Assembly (NCBI GenBank): GCA_006508105.1 | Contig: QKPP01000059.1 | Coordinates: 1-64,000 of the forward strand | Source of the DNA: Myxococcales bacterium FL481 | GTDB lineage: Bacteria > Myxococcota_A > Polyangia > Nannocystales > Nannocystaceae | Direction: 5' to 3' | Length of the DNA stretch: 64,000 bases | In this document: positions 28,094 through 39,447 of the stretch, piece after piece | How the letters are laid out: each line of letters opens with the position of its first letter | How positions within the stretch are numbered: the stretch's first letter is position 1 | Position numbers and translations under genes: made by a program | The notes under the pieces: model-generated | Seen by the model: the letters and a program-made list of their open reading frames with translations, nothing else | Database searches by the model: none | Told to the model about the DNA's origin: nothing

Positions 28094-28743
28094 CGGTCGG
28101 CCTTTCGCATCGAGGCAGCGCGGCGAGGGGCCCACGCAAGGCTCAGGACGTTGCGCAGGAGCTGATCGCCGTCGGGGGTGAGGATGGACTCGGGGTGAAA
28201 CTGAAAGCCAAACTGTCGGGCCATGGGATCGCTGATGCCCATGACCAGCCCCTCGGTGGTGGCATGCACCACGAAGCGATCGGGAGCCTCGCGGGCGGCC
28301 AGCGAGTGATAGCGGCCGACGAGCAGCGGCGACGGAAGGCCGGCAAAGGGGCCTTGTCCGTCGTGAGTGAGCGCAGAGGACTTGCCGTGGACGATGCGAT
28401 CGGCGCGATCGATGGTTCCGCCGGCTTGCTCGATCATCGCCTGTTGCCCCAAGCACACGCCCAGCAGCGGGACCTGGTGCTCGCGGCACAAGGCCACCAG
28501 CTCAAGACAGCAGCCGGCGTCGCGCGGCTGGCCGGGTCCCGGAGAAAGCACGACCAATGTGGGGACAGCGGAGCCTTGCGCCAGCTCGAGGATCGACGCG
28601 GCCGTGACGGTGTTGCGAAACACTCGGACCGCGCTGCCGAGACGGTGGAACACGTCGACGAGATTGAACGTAAACGAGTCGAAGTTATCGACGAACAGCA
28701 CCTGCCCGGTCGAGTGGGTGGCGGTGGGCGCCCGATCATCCAT
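28090..28743 (-). CDS. trpG: Anthranilate synthase component II (glutamine amidotransferase)
   Basis: VLFVDNFDSFTFNLVDVF, LSPGPGQPRDAG, PLLGVCLGQQAM, FQFHPESILTPDG. Confidence 0.96.
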   Translation of the reverse strand: MDDRAPTATHSTGQVLFVDNFDSFTFNLVDVFHRLGSAVRVFRNTVTAASILELAQGSAVPTLVVLSPGPGQPRDAGCCLELVALCREHQVPLLGVCLGQQAMIEQAGGTIDRADRIVHGKSSALTHDGQGPFAGLPSPLLVGRYHSLAAREAPDRFVVHATTEGLVMGISDPMARQFGFQFHPESILTPDGDQLLRNVLSLAWAPRRAASMRKADR

Positions 28744-30367
28744 GGTCGTCCTCGCGCTCGTGGCTGGCCGCCAACGCGGTCAGCACACTCGCCGCTTTGC
28801 GGCGTGTCTCGTCGGCTTCGAGTTGAGGGTCCGAGTCGTAAACCACGCCCGCGCCGGCTCGCACGTAGGCCTGGCCGTGCTTGACCACCGCGGACCGGAT
28901 GATGATCGCCGTGTCGAGCTCACCGTCCTCGGTGAGGTAGCCCACCGCGCCGCCGTACGGGCCGCGCTTGGGCTCGTGCTGACGCAACAGCTGAGCCGCG
29001 CGGACCTTCGGCGCCCCGACCAGGGTGCCCATGTTCATCGACGCCTGGTAAGCGTGCAGCGCATCCAGGTCGTCCGCCAACTCGCCACGCACGTTGGAGA
29101 CCAAGTGCATCACGTGCGAGTACCGTTCGGTCGTCAAGATCTCGTCGACATACCGGGTGCCGGGTTTGCTCACCCGCGCGATGTCGTTGCGCGCGAGGTC
29201 GATGAGCATCATATGCTCGGCGACCTCCTTTTCGTGCGAGCGCAACTCCACCTCGAGGCGGTTGTCGAGGTCGTGGTCGATCTCTCCGTGTTCGTTGTGC
29301 CCGCGGGGCCGGGTACCCGCAATCGGCCGGATCTGCGCGATTCGGCGGCCCTGATCATCGGACTTCACTTTGACCGCGGCTTCGGGTGATGCGCCGAGCA
29401 AGGTGTGGTCCGGCGCGGCGACATAGAACATGTACGGGCTCGGGTTGAGTTGGCGCAGCGCGGCGTAGGTCGCGAGCGGGCGGGGACACGGGGCGGCGAA
29501 GGTCCGGGAGGGGACGATTTGAAACACATCACCCGCTCGCACGCGTTCCTTGAGCGACTCGACGAGCGCGGCATAGCGGGCATCATCGAGGTCGGGCGGG
29601 GCGAATTCCGGGGGGACCGGCCGCCGCGAGACCGCCGGAGGGACCACCCGCCCGGTCCGGGCGACGGCTTCGCAGGTGTGAATGATGTCACCCATTCGGC
29701 GCGACGCGTCGTGGTACGCCCGAGAGACGGCTTCACGGTCCGAGGAACCGAACACGTTGCAGGCGATCTGCGTCCGTCGGGCCCGGTGATCGATGCGGAC
29801 GATCGTTTCGGCCAGCCAAAACGAGTAGTCCGGATACTCGAGGGGGTCGGTGGCCGCCTCGGGAAGCGGTTCGTAGTTGTCGAGGAGGTCGTAGGCGAAC
29901 ACCCCGGCACAGATGACACAGCCGCGCGCCGGGCTTTGCACCAGGCGTTGCTGCGGGCCGAGAGCACGCAAAACGTCGAGAGGCGACGCGGCGCGGATGC
30001 GGGTGCTGTCGTCGGCTCGCTCGGGGCCTGGGGGAAACTGCAGCACCACCCGATCGGCCTGCTGCGAGGTCACCCGGCCCTGCGGCTCGAAACGGCGGGC
30101 GAGCATCGCAATGACGGCTGCGCCGTTGGTTCCGAGCGCTTCGACCACGACCTCTCGCCGGCGGGACGTGGCGCGGACGGCCGCATCCACGACGATGAGG
30201 CTTTGTGTCGGCCGTTTGTCCGCGGCGCCCGACTCCAACAGCAACGTATCGCGCCGCTCGGCGCTGTCCGTGAGCCGGCGGTACGCCTCGAGTGGGTCGG
30301 GGGCAAGGTCGACCCAGCGTGCGAGAGTGTGGGTACTGCCCGGCGGGAGGTCGAGATTGCGGGTCAC
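28736..30367 (-). CDS. trpE: Anthranilate synthase component I
   Basis: VFQIVPSRTF, NPSPYMFYV, LLGASPEAAVKV, RPIAGTRPRG, HMMLIDLARNDIARVSKPGTRYVDEILTTERYSHVMHLVSNVRGEL, GGAVGYLTEDGELDTAIIIRSAV. Confidence 0.97.
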   Translation of the reverse strand: MTRNLDLPPGSTHTLARWVDLAPDPLEAYRRLTDSAERRDTLLLESGAADKRPTQSLIVVDAAVRATSRRREVVVEALGTNGAAVIAMLARRFEPQGRVTSQQADRVVLQFPPGPERADDSTRIRAASPLDVLRALGPQQRLVQSPARGCVICAGVFAYDLLDNYEPLPEAATDPLEYPDYSFWLAETIVRIDHRARRTQIACNVFGSSDREAVSRAYHDASRRMGDIIHTCEAVARTGRVVPPAVSRRPVPPEFAPPDLDDARYAALVESLKERVRAGDVFQIVPSRTFAAPCPRPLATYAALRQLNPSPYMFYVAAPDHTLLGASPEAAVKVKSDDQGRRIAQIRPIAGTRPRGHNEHGEIDHDLDNRLEVELRSHEKEVAEHMMLIDLARNDIARVSKPGTRYVDEILTTERYSHVMHLVSNVRGELADDLDALHAYQASMNMGTLVGAPKVRAAQLLRQHEPKRGPYGGAVGYLTEDGELDTAIIIRSAVVKHGQAYVRAGAGVVYDSDPQLEADETRRKAASVLTALAASHEREDDHG

Positions 30368-31380
30368 GCTAGCCTCCGTCCGCTCGCGGCCAAAAAAGCG
30401 CGAAGCTCGGTCATCAGTTGCGAGAAGCTCTCGACCGGCAACGCGGCCGGCGCATCGGCGCGTGCGGTGGCGGCTGGATCGTCAAGCTCAACGAGCAGCC
30501 CGTCGGCCCCACACGCGGCCGCGGCTTTGGCCATGGGCAGCACCAGGCTGCGCACGCCGGTCCCTTGGCACGGGTCGACGATCACGGGCAGGTGGCTGCG
30601 TTGTTTGATCCAGGGGACGGCGTTGAGATCGAGGGTGGCTCTCGTCGCCGTCTCGAATGTGCGGATGCCTCGTTCGCACAGGATGACCGCTTCGTTGCCC
30701 GCGGCAACGAGATGCTCAGCCGAGAGCAACAGCTCCTCCACGCGGGCGGCCGGGCCGCGTTCGAGCAGCACGGGACGGCCGGCGCTGCCCAGCGCATGGA
30801 GCAAGCCGAAGTTGGTCATGTTGCGGGCTGACACGTGCAGCAGATCGGCCACCCCCGCGACAGTGTCGAGATCCTTGAGGTCCCGGACCTCGGTCACGAG
30901 CGGTAACCCGCTCGCACGCGCCGCCTCGGCGAGGCGGTCGAGCGCGGCGCGGTCGAGTTGCGGGGTGACGTACGGCGCGCTGCGAAAGCTGTAGCCGCTC
31001 CCGCGCAGTGCCGTGGCTCCGCAGTGCCGGATGGCCGTCGCCAGCGGACGGAGGGTCTCGGCCTGACCCACGACCTGGCCTCCGCCGATCACGACGAACT
31101 GCTCGCCGCCGCACGCGGCCGAGCCGATGCCGACCACTGTGTCGTGGGGATGTACCTCACGGCTGACCAGCTTGTACGGCGCGAGGATCGGCTTGACTTC
31201 CTCGACCATGGGGTGGGCCGCAACGCCCAGCTCCGCAAGGACGCGTTCATCCCCGAGGGCACCGAGCACCACGCGCTCGCTGCCCGGCATGTACAGCGGC
31301 TTGCATCCGCTGGCCTCGATGCGCTGGAGCAGCTCCTCGGCGTCGGCGCGGCTGGCTTCGGGTCGCAAGACGATGATCAT
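30364..31380 (-). CDS. aroF: 3-deoxy-7-phosphoheptulonate (DAHP) synthase, first structural gene of the trp operon
   Basis: MIIVLRPEASRADAEELLQRIEASG, GSERVVLGALGDERVL, FRSAPYVTPQLDRAALDRLAEAARASGLPLVTEVRDLKDLDTVAGVADLLHVSARNMTNFGLLHALG, CERGIRTFETATRATLDLNAVPWIKQRSHLPVIVDPCQGTG. Confidence 0.93.
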   Translation of the reverse strand: MIIVLRPEASRADAEELLQRIEASGCKPLYMPGSERVVLGALGDERVLAELGVAAHPMVEEVKPILAPYKLVSREVHPHDTVVGIGSAACGGEQFVVIGGGQVVGQAETLRPLATAIRHCGATALRGSGYSFRSAPYVTPQLDRAALDRLAEAARASGLPLVTEVRDLKDLDTVAGVADLLHVSARNMTNFGLLHALGSAGRPVLLERGPAARVEELLLSAEHLVAAGNEAVILCERGIRTFETATRATLDLNAVPWIKQRSHLPVIVDPCQGTGVRSLVLPMAKAAAACGADGLLVELDDPAATARADAPAALPVESFSQLMTELRAFLAASGRRLA

Positions 31381-31411
31381 GAGCTGAGAGGGGCGAAAAG
31401 AGACGGAAACG

Positions 31412-31434
31412 AAAAAGCCCACCGGGAGGTGGGC
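31412..31434 (-). terminator. Rho-independent terminator in the leader of aroF-trp (attenuator terminator)
   Basis: On the minus strand GCCCACC-tccc-GGTGGGC followed by TTTTT, 32 nt before the aroF ATG. Confidence 0.85.
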
Positions 31435-31510
31435 CTTGCGATGGTGGGTTGGCGGTTCGCAGAGGCTAGCGCGCGCCCGAAAGGCCCGAGGCGAGACTAC
31501 GCCATCGCCA
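31412..31510 (-). promoter_or_regulatory. Candidate trp transcription attenuator: Trp-rich leader peptide codons, antiterminator and terminator
   Basis: Leader frame ...IVARHWRWRSLASGLSGAR* (TGG codons at 31508-31510 and 31502-31504, stop at 31466-31468); minus-strand gggcctttcg (31487-31478) is complementary with one mismatch to cgcaaggccc (31440-31431), which overlaps the 5' arm of the terminator. Confidence 0.6.
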
Positions 31511-31916
31511 GTGGCGGGCGACGATGTGCGCGCACGATGAGGCGGGCGACCAGATCGCGGGCGCCGGGCGGCAGGGGGCGAGCTCGAGCACGTGCCGACG
31601 GTAGTGGCAGGCCGCGAGCGAGTCAAGCGCGCGGGAGGGCCACGAGGGGCGGGGCGGCCCATCCCGTCGGCTGGTGGGGAGACGGGCAAGGGGGCCCGGC
31701 CCGCGGTTCCAGAGGCTCCACTCGGCCACTTACTCGCGCGAGGTGGCTCGCGCGAGACGGATTCGCTGTCTCGCCGCCGCCGGCTCGCGCGCAAGCCCAG
31801 CGGTCGACGCGAAACGGCGGCCGTCCGTCCCGTGCGCGGGGGTCCTCCTCGGTTTCGCGTCGCGTCGACGCGGCCGTGGGGAGCGTTCCGCCGCGGGTTC
31901 GACGAGATGAGACGAG

Positions 31917-32738
31917 CTACTTCGCGGCCAGGGTCTTGCCCTTGCGCTGGGCGGTAAACTCCAGTTCGATTTCCGCCACCTGAGCCACCTTTTCGGACAT
32001 CGCCGACAGGGTCTTTTGCGCCAGCTTCCCGAACGCCGTGCGCGGCCGTACGTCGTGCTCCGCGAGATCGACCCCGAGCGGTTCTACTGTTTTGACATGT
32101 ACGCTTTGCGGCACATCACCGGCGAATGCGAACGTGGCCTCGAGTTTGACTTTCTTTCTGCTCTTGCGTTGATGGAGCAAAAAGTCGCCTTCGGCTTCGA
32201 TGAGAATCTTTCGCTCCGGTCCCGTCATTTCCAGCACGTTGTTCGCCGACGCCGACAAGACTCGCGTCAATGAGAACTCGACCAGCGCGTTCTTCTTGCG
32301 CTGCTCCGCTGGCGCCGAATCGTCGATTTCGAGCCAGGCGCGCGCGTGTTCGTTTTGCATGTCGTTCTTTGTTTCTTCGCCGAACTTGCCGTCTTCCGCC
32401 TTGCGCTGAAACAGCTCCAGACCGCTGAGGTCGACGTGGACCAAACCGGCGCTCTTCCGAACGTCCGTGAGGTCGATGGTCAGCTCGCCCGTGGTCGCCG
32501 AACCGGGGACTTTGCCGCGGATCTTCTCGACCGGCGCCTCCATCATAAACCCCACATTGGCGGTCTTTGTCTCAATCGTATAGTCGTGCGCCGCGGCGGT
32601 TTGCTTCGGCTTGGCGATCTCGAGCTTGTCGGCCTTTTGCGCGAGCGGTTTCTTCGGCGCGTTGTCGGTCTTGGCCTGCCCGCAGGCGGCGGCGACGAGG
32701 AGCGCGGAGAGGGCATACATCGAACGAGAGCGGTGCAT
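31917..32738 (-). CDS. YceI-family lipoprotein
   Basis: MHRSRSMYALSALLVAAACGQ lipobox; DYTIETKTANVGFMMEAPVEKIRGKVPGSATTGELTIDLTDVRKSAGLVHVDLSGLELFQRKAEDGKFGEETKNDMQNEHARAWLEI. Confidence 0.75.
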   Translation of the reverse strand: MHRSRSMYALSALLVAAACGQAKTDNAPKKPLAQKADKLEIAKPKQTAAAHDYTIETKTANVGFMMEAPVEKIRGKVPGSATTGELTIDLTDVRKSAGLVHVDLSGLELFQRKAEDGKFGEETKNDMQNEHARAWLEIDDSAPAEQRKKNALVEFSLTRVLSASANNVLEMTGPERKILIEAEGDFLLHQRKSRKKVKLEATFAFAGDVPQSVHVKTVEPLGVDLAEHDVRPRTAFGKLAQKTLSAMSEKVAQVAEIELEFTAQRKGKTLAAK

Positions 32739-33036
32739 CGGCTGATCCTTCGGGCTTCGTGGGGCCAAACGTCATCACTCGCGCTGGTTGTTACAGGCTA
32801 GGCGTGGGCGCGGTTGCACCAGGCTCAGAATCGGACGGTGAGTGCGCGGGCAGCGGTGGCCGGTCGGGAAACCGCTGGGACGGCGCGGACGGCTCGTGCG
32901 GTCTGAACACGCGACCTGGAGCGAACGCCGAGGGCGATGGGCCGCCACCGCGACGGGTCGGGCGGGGCGGGGCGGGTCGGCCCGCGGGCTCGGGGGGTGG
33001 CGATCGCGTGGCCGGCTTCTCCGCGGACACCGGTGG

Positions 33037-35037
33037 CTAGGGGGGGGTCTCTTCGATTTCCCAGCGCTCGAATACGTCGGGCGGGTGGTCGATCTCGGCG
33101 AGAAACGGGCTTGGCCGCATCAGTCGCACCGGTCCGTCGTGGGCGTCATCCAGGGTCGGGTAGCAAAGGTACAGCTCGTCGGCCGCTCGCGTGGCCGCGA
33201 CGTAGAACAGCCGCCGCTCTTCTTCCATGTCTTTGGTGGTCCGTTGCGACCGCGGGGTCGGGAATTTGCCGTTGGCCAGCCACAGCACAAAACACTGCGG
33301 CCACTCCAACCCCTTGGCCTGGTGGATCGTACTCAGCACCAGCTTGTCGTCCGGGTCGGCTCCCGGTCCGACCGTTTGCCCCACCATGCCTTCGAGCAAC
33401 GCGAGCTCACTGAGCAACGCCGTCCCGCTCTCGTAGCGTGCCGCGAATCGAGCGAGGTTGTCGAGATCCTCGCGTCGCGCCGGCGCGTTGGGGAAGTTGC
33501 GATCGGCGTACTCGGCGTAGTGCGTCTCGATGATCAAACGGATCTCCTCAGCGGGCCCCGCCCCGGCGGCTGCTTCCAACGCGGCCCACAGCGTGGACAG
33601 CCGTTGCATGCTCTCACGCGCCCGGGGCTGACCCGATCGTGCCGTTTCGGCGAACGCGTTGCGGGCCGGCACCGGATGGGCGTCATCCGAGAGCCGCTGC
33701 GCCAGGCGGGCGGCCGTTTGAGTGCCCACGCCCGGCCATAGTTGCAGCATCCGACTCCACGCCAGCTCGTCGCGCGGATTGTTGCGTGCTCGCAAGAACG
33801 CGATGACGTCTTTGATGTGCGCTTGTTCAAAGAAGCGGGTGCCGCTGCGTACGACGAACGGGATGTTGCGTCGGGTGAGCTCGACTTGTAACTCCAAGCT
33901 GTGAGCGTGGCTGCGGTACAGGGCCACCATCTCACGGAGGGCTGTGCCGTGTTCGTGGTGCAGCTCCAGCACTCGCTGGGCCACAAACTCGGCCTGCTGG
34001 TAGACGTCGCGCAAGGCCAGCAAGGCCGGGCGAGGTCCCGCGCGCCGGGTGGTGCGCAGCGCTTTCGGGTGCTGCTCTTGGTTGTGGGCGATGCTGCGGT
34101 TCGCTAGCGCCAAGATCTCCGGGGTCGAGCGGTAGTTCTGGGTCAAACTGAGGACCTGTCCGTCGGGATGGCGCTCACGAAACGCCAGCATCTGCGACAC
34201 GTCGGCGCCGCGAAAGTCGTAGATCGATTGCGCGTCGTCGCCGACGCAGGTCAAGCTGCGATGGGTCTCGGCCATGGCGTCCGCGATGGCGCCTTGGAGT
34301 CGGTTGGTGTCCTGGTACTCGTCGACGAGCACGTGATCGAAGCGGCCGAGCACCTCCTCGCGGCGGTGCACCGGGGTTTCCGTCACCAGCTGGTGCCAGC
34401 CTCGCAGTAGGTCATCAAAATCGACCACGTTGAGTTTGCGCTTGCGCGCCTCGTAGCGACGCGCCAGGTCGACCAACGTGGGGGTTTGATCGACGAACTT
34501 GTCGAAGCGTTGCCGAATCACGTCCTCGAGCGGTCGTTTGGTCCCGGTGGCCAAGCTCACCATCGAGAAGATGACCTTGGCCGCCGGGAATCGGCGGCTG
34601 CGAAGCTTGTCGAGGCCCAACTCCGCGAGCAGCGACCCCAGCAAATCGCGACAGTCCTCGGGATCGAGGATGCCAAAATTCGGGGCGATGCCCACGAGCT
34701 CGCCGTACTGGCGCAACAGCCGATTGCCGACGTGATGGAACGTCCCCGCGGCGCACGGGCGCATATCCATCGCGACCAGCTTCTGCACCCTTGCGATCAT
34801 CTCGCGGGCGGCTCGGTTGGTGAACGTGGCCAACACGATGCGCGATGGCGGGCACCCGCTCGCGATCAGCCGGGCCACGCGGTACGTCAGGGTGCGGGTT
34901 TTTCCCGTGCCCGCGCCGGCGACCACCAGCAATGGCTGTGGATCGGCTTCCACCACGGCTCGTTGCTCCGCGTTGAGGTCGGCCGCAAAGTCGAGACGAG
35001 GGGTGCGACGGGGGGAGGACTTGAGAACGTACTTCAT
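33037..35037 (-). CDS. UvrD/Rep/PcrA-type ATP-dependent DNA helicase
   Basis: LNAEQRAVVEADPQPLLVVAGAGTGKTRTLTYRVARLI, VDEYQDTNRLQ, VGDDAQSIYDFRGAD, LTQNYRSTPEIL, LSTIHQAKGLEWPQCFVL, RRLFYVAATRAADELYL. Confidence 0.97.
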   Translation of the reverse strand: MKYVLKSSPRRTPRLDFAADLNAEQRAVVEADPQPLLVVAGAGTGKTRTLTYRVARLIASGCPPSRIVLATFTNRAAREMIARVQKLVAMDMRPCAAGTFHHVGNRLLRQYGELVGIAPNFGILDPEDCRDLLGSLLAELGLDKLRSRRFPAAKVIFSMVSLATGTKRPLEDVIRQRFDKFVDQTPTLVDLARRYEARKRKLNVVDFDDLLRGWHQLVTETPVHRREEVLGRFDHVLVDEYQDTNRLQGAIADAMAETHRSLTCVGDDAQSIYDFRGADVSQMLAFRERHPDGQVLSLTQNYRSTPEILALANRSIAHNQEQHPKALRTTRRAGPRPALLALRDVYQQAEFVAQRVLELHHEHGTALREMVALYRSHAHSLELQVELTRRNIPFVVRSGTRFFEQAHIKDVIAFLRARNNPRDELAWSRMLQLWPGVGTQTAARLAQRLSDDAHPVPARNAFAETARSGQPRARESMQRLSTLWAALEAAAGAGPAEEIRLIIETHYAEYADRNFPNAPARREDLDNLARFAARYESGTALLSELALLEGMVGQTVGPGADPDDKLVLSTIHQAKGLEWPQCFVLWLANGKFPTPRSQRTTKDMEEERRLFYVAATRAADELYLCYPTLDDAHDGPVRLMRPSPFLAEIDHPPDVFERWEIEETPP

Positions 35038-35093
35038 CGCGGGCAGAGGAGCGGACCGTGGCCGGCCGGTCCGACGGACCGGCGCGGCGTCGC

Positions 35094-37415
<2,322 letters not shown>

Positions 37416-37660
37416 GGGCGGATGCTGGCAGCTCGGGTTCGAGGTGTCCACGGCGACCGGGGCGGTTCCCCAGGTAGTGCGGCCGCGTCCGCGGGTAGGC
37501 GCAGACGCATCCGGGCGCTGGACTGCGTTGCGAGGCACTGTATGCCCGCGCGACGTCCCGCGCGACATCGCGAGCGGTCGACTCGGCGAACCGACTGATT
37601 CGGGGTCGCGGCGAGGCGTCGCGGCTTGCACCCACCGGCGAAATAGGCGATAGCGCGGTC

Positions 37661-38119
37661 ATGCCGAATGCATCGCTGCAAGAGAAACTCGCCGAGCAAC
37701 ACGACGCCGTGGTCTCTGCTTGCGAGGAGCTGGTACAACGCCAGGTTCAGCAAAAGCGTGGACTCACGGGGGCCGGCATCAAAGCCGCGCTCAAGGTGGC
37801 CACGGCCGTGCGGCCGAGCTTTGTCCGCGAGGTGGTCATTCGGTTGGTGCCCGAGTTCGCCAAGGCGCTGCAGCCTCAGTTCGAACGCTGCACCGAGCGG
37901 GCGACCGCAACGGGAGGCACCGTGGGAGACGCCTTTCGCGAGGAGTTGTCGTCGCGTCCCGGCGAGGCAGCGGACGCGTTGTTGGGAGTGACCGACGCTC
38001 GTGTCGCGGCGGCTGCACCCACGGTGCGCAAGGCCTACGACCGCTTGCGTGGGTCGGCGAAGACCCACGTCGAGGCTGCGATGCCCGACGCTGGAGCCAC
38101 GCTCGCGCGCTTCGTGTAG
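37661..38119 (+). CDS. Conserved-looking hypothetical, mostly helical protein
   Basis: 152 aa ORF MPNASLQEKLAEQHDAVVSACEELVQRQVQQKRGLTGAGIKAALKVATAVRPSFVREVVIRLVPEFAKALQPQFERC...; plausible amphipathic helices. Confidence 0.7.
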   Translation: MPNASLQEKLAEQHDAVVSACEELVQRQVQQKRGLTGAGIKAALKVATAVRPSFVREVVIRLVPEFAKALQPQFERCTERATATGGTVGDAFREELSSRPGEAADALLGVTDARVAAAAPTVRKAYDRLRGSAKTHVEAAMPDAGATLARFV

Positions 38120-38325
38120 CGCTGTCGCCCGCCTGGCGTCGTTTGAGCGCGTCGATCGGGTGCGCGCCGATCGGCCGATGTCGCGCAAACCGAGGAGTCG
38201 CGCGGGCGTTCCGGCGCGGAGAAGGGGCACGTTGCGGCAGCGTCGCAGCGGCAAGCGCTGGGCCATCGCCACACGCGTGATGCGGACGCCCGATTCCACG
38301 GTGTGGTACGTGGACTTGGCCCGGG

Positions 38326-38355
38326 TTATCCACAGACAACGTAGGGTTGTCCACA
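38326..38355 (+). promoter_or_regulatory. Two direct DnaA boxes
   Basis: TTATCCACA (38326-38334, perfect match to TTATNCACA) and TTGTCCACA (38347-38355, one mismatch), same orientation, 21 bp start-to-start. Confidence 0.65.
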
Positions 38356-38504
38356 GTCGATGAATTCTGTTGAGAGCCGATCGTTTTTGGTGGAAACACT
38401 GGATCTCGACCCGTACAGTCTGGGCCTCGTTCGCTACCGGGATCGACAGCGCGGCCGCCTTGTGGTCAACGCTCGATGTCGGGACGCGAGTGGACGGACG
38501 CTCT

Positions 38505-38849
38505 ATGACACCACTTGGAACATTCGGGGTACGTGCCGGTCGCGACCGAGTTGCCGCGGTACTCACGGAGCACGTGGGGCCGCTCGTGGCGCGTGAGCGG
38601 GCCAACAACATCGCGCAGGCGCTGGCGTTCGCGGCAGCCGATCCGGTCTCGATCGCCACGGAAATGCTGCGCGGGGTGCCGATGGCCTCCAGCGCCGAGG
38701 CGGCTGATGTCGCCGCCGCGGTGACGCGAGCCTGGCACGGTCAGCCGGGCGTGGCTGAGGTGGGCGTGGCCAACAGCGCTCCCGAGTTGCCGCCAGCGAC
38801 CCCGCTGTTTCGCGGGGGCGCGCCTGAGGACCGCCTCGCGTTGCGCTAG
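38505..38849 (+). CDS. Hypothetical protein (start uncertain; ORF open from 38370)
   Basis: MTPLGTFGVRAGRDRVAAVLTEHVGPLVARERANNIAQALAFAAADPVSIATEMLRGVPM...; G/C-biased third positions in the downstream half. Confidence 0.45.
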   Translation: MTPLGTFGVRAGRDRVAAVLTEHVGPLVARERANNIAQALAFAAADPVSIATEMLRGVPMASSAEAADVAAAVTRAWHGQPGVAEVGVANSAPELPPATPLFRGGAPEDRLALR

Positions 38850-38883
38850 CGTCCTCCCGCCTGGCCGCATCGCCGGCCGCGGG

Positions 38884-38908
38884 CCGAGCCGAGCCGAGCC
38901 GAGCCGAG
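38884..38908. repeat. 5-bp tandem repeat (CCGAG)x5
   Basis: ccgagccgagccgagccgagccgag read directly. Confidence 0.9.
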
Positions 38909-39447
38909 TTTCGACCGAGGGCTGACACCCGTCCCGGCGAACGCACGCGCGAACCGGTGACGCCCACGCGCCACGGCGCCGGCGCAGCGTCCGGCGCCAC
39001 CAATGGCCTCGTGGGGCGGGGGAAAGGCGATGTGCGCGATCTGCACAGGTTCGATGCGACGGTTTGTCACGGTCGCAACGAACCTCGTCTCGTGGCGACT
39101 ATGTGCTCGGGTGCGGGGAATGGTCCCCGCTGGAGATGAACCGGGTGGGTTTTTCACTCCCACGTTCGGCGCTGGCCGCGAGGTGGTGTCGCGGTCAGCG
39201 CCGGGTTTTTGGCCCGCGCTCGAGGAGTCGGTGTGCCGCATCTGCCCATCTGGAACCGCATCACCCAGGAGAAGGAGGTCGTCCGGACAGCATTTCAGAC
39301 CGTGCGCGGTCCCGATCACCGCGCCGTTTCACTGCCGCCAACCTTGGACCAAGCCTCGAGCCCCACGAGGGCACCAAACCTCTATACTCTCCAAGTACAG
39401 CCGCGAGTTCACTTCGCGGTGCGTGCCTCACCCGCCGGGCTGGCGCC

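Noticed and set aside
38326-38355. DnaA boxes as the chromosomal oriC
   Set aside because: Only two boxes and no dnaA/dnaN/gidA/rpmH neighbours; kept only as a candidate DnaA site.
39344-39388. TTGGAC ... TATACT as a sigma-70 promoter for the Cys-pair lipoprotein gene
   Set aside because: The spacer is 33 bp, too long for one promoter; TATACT alone is weak evidence.
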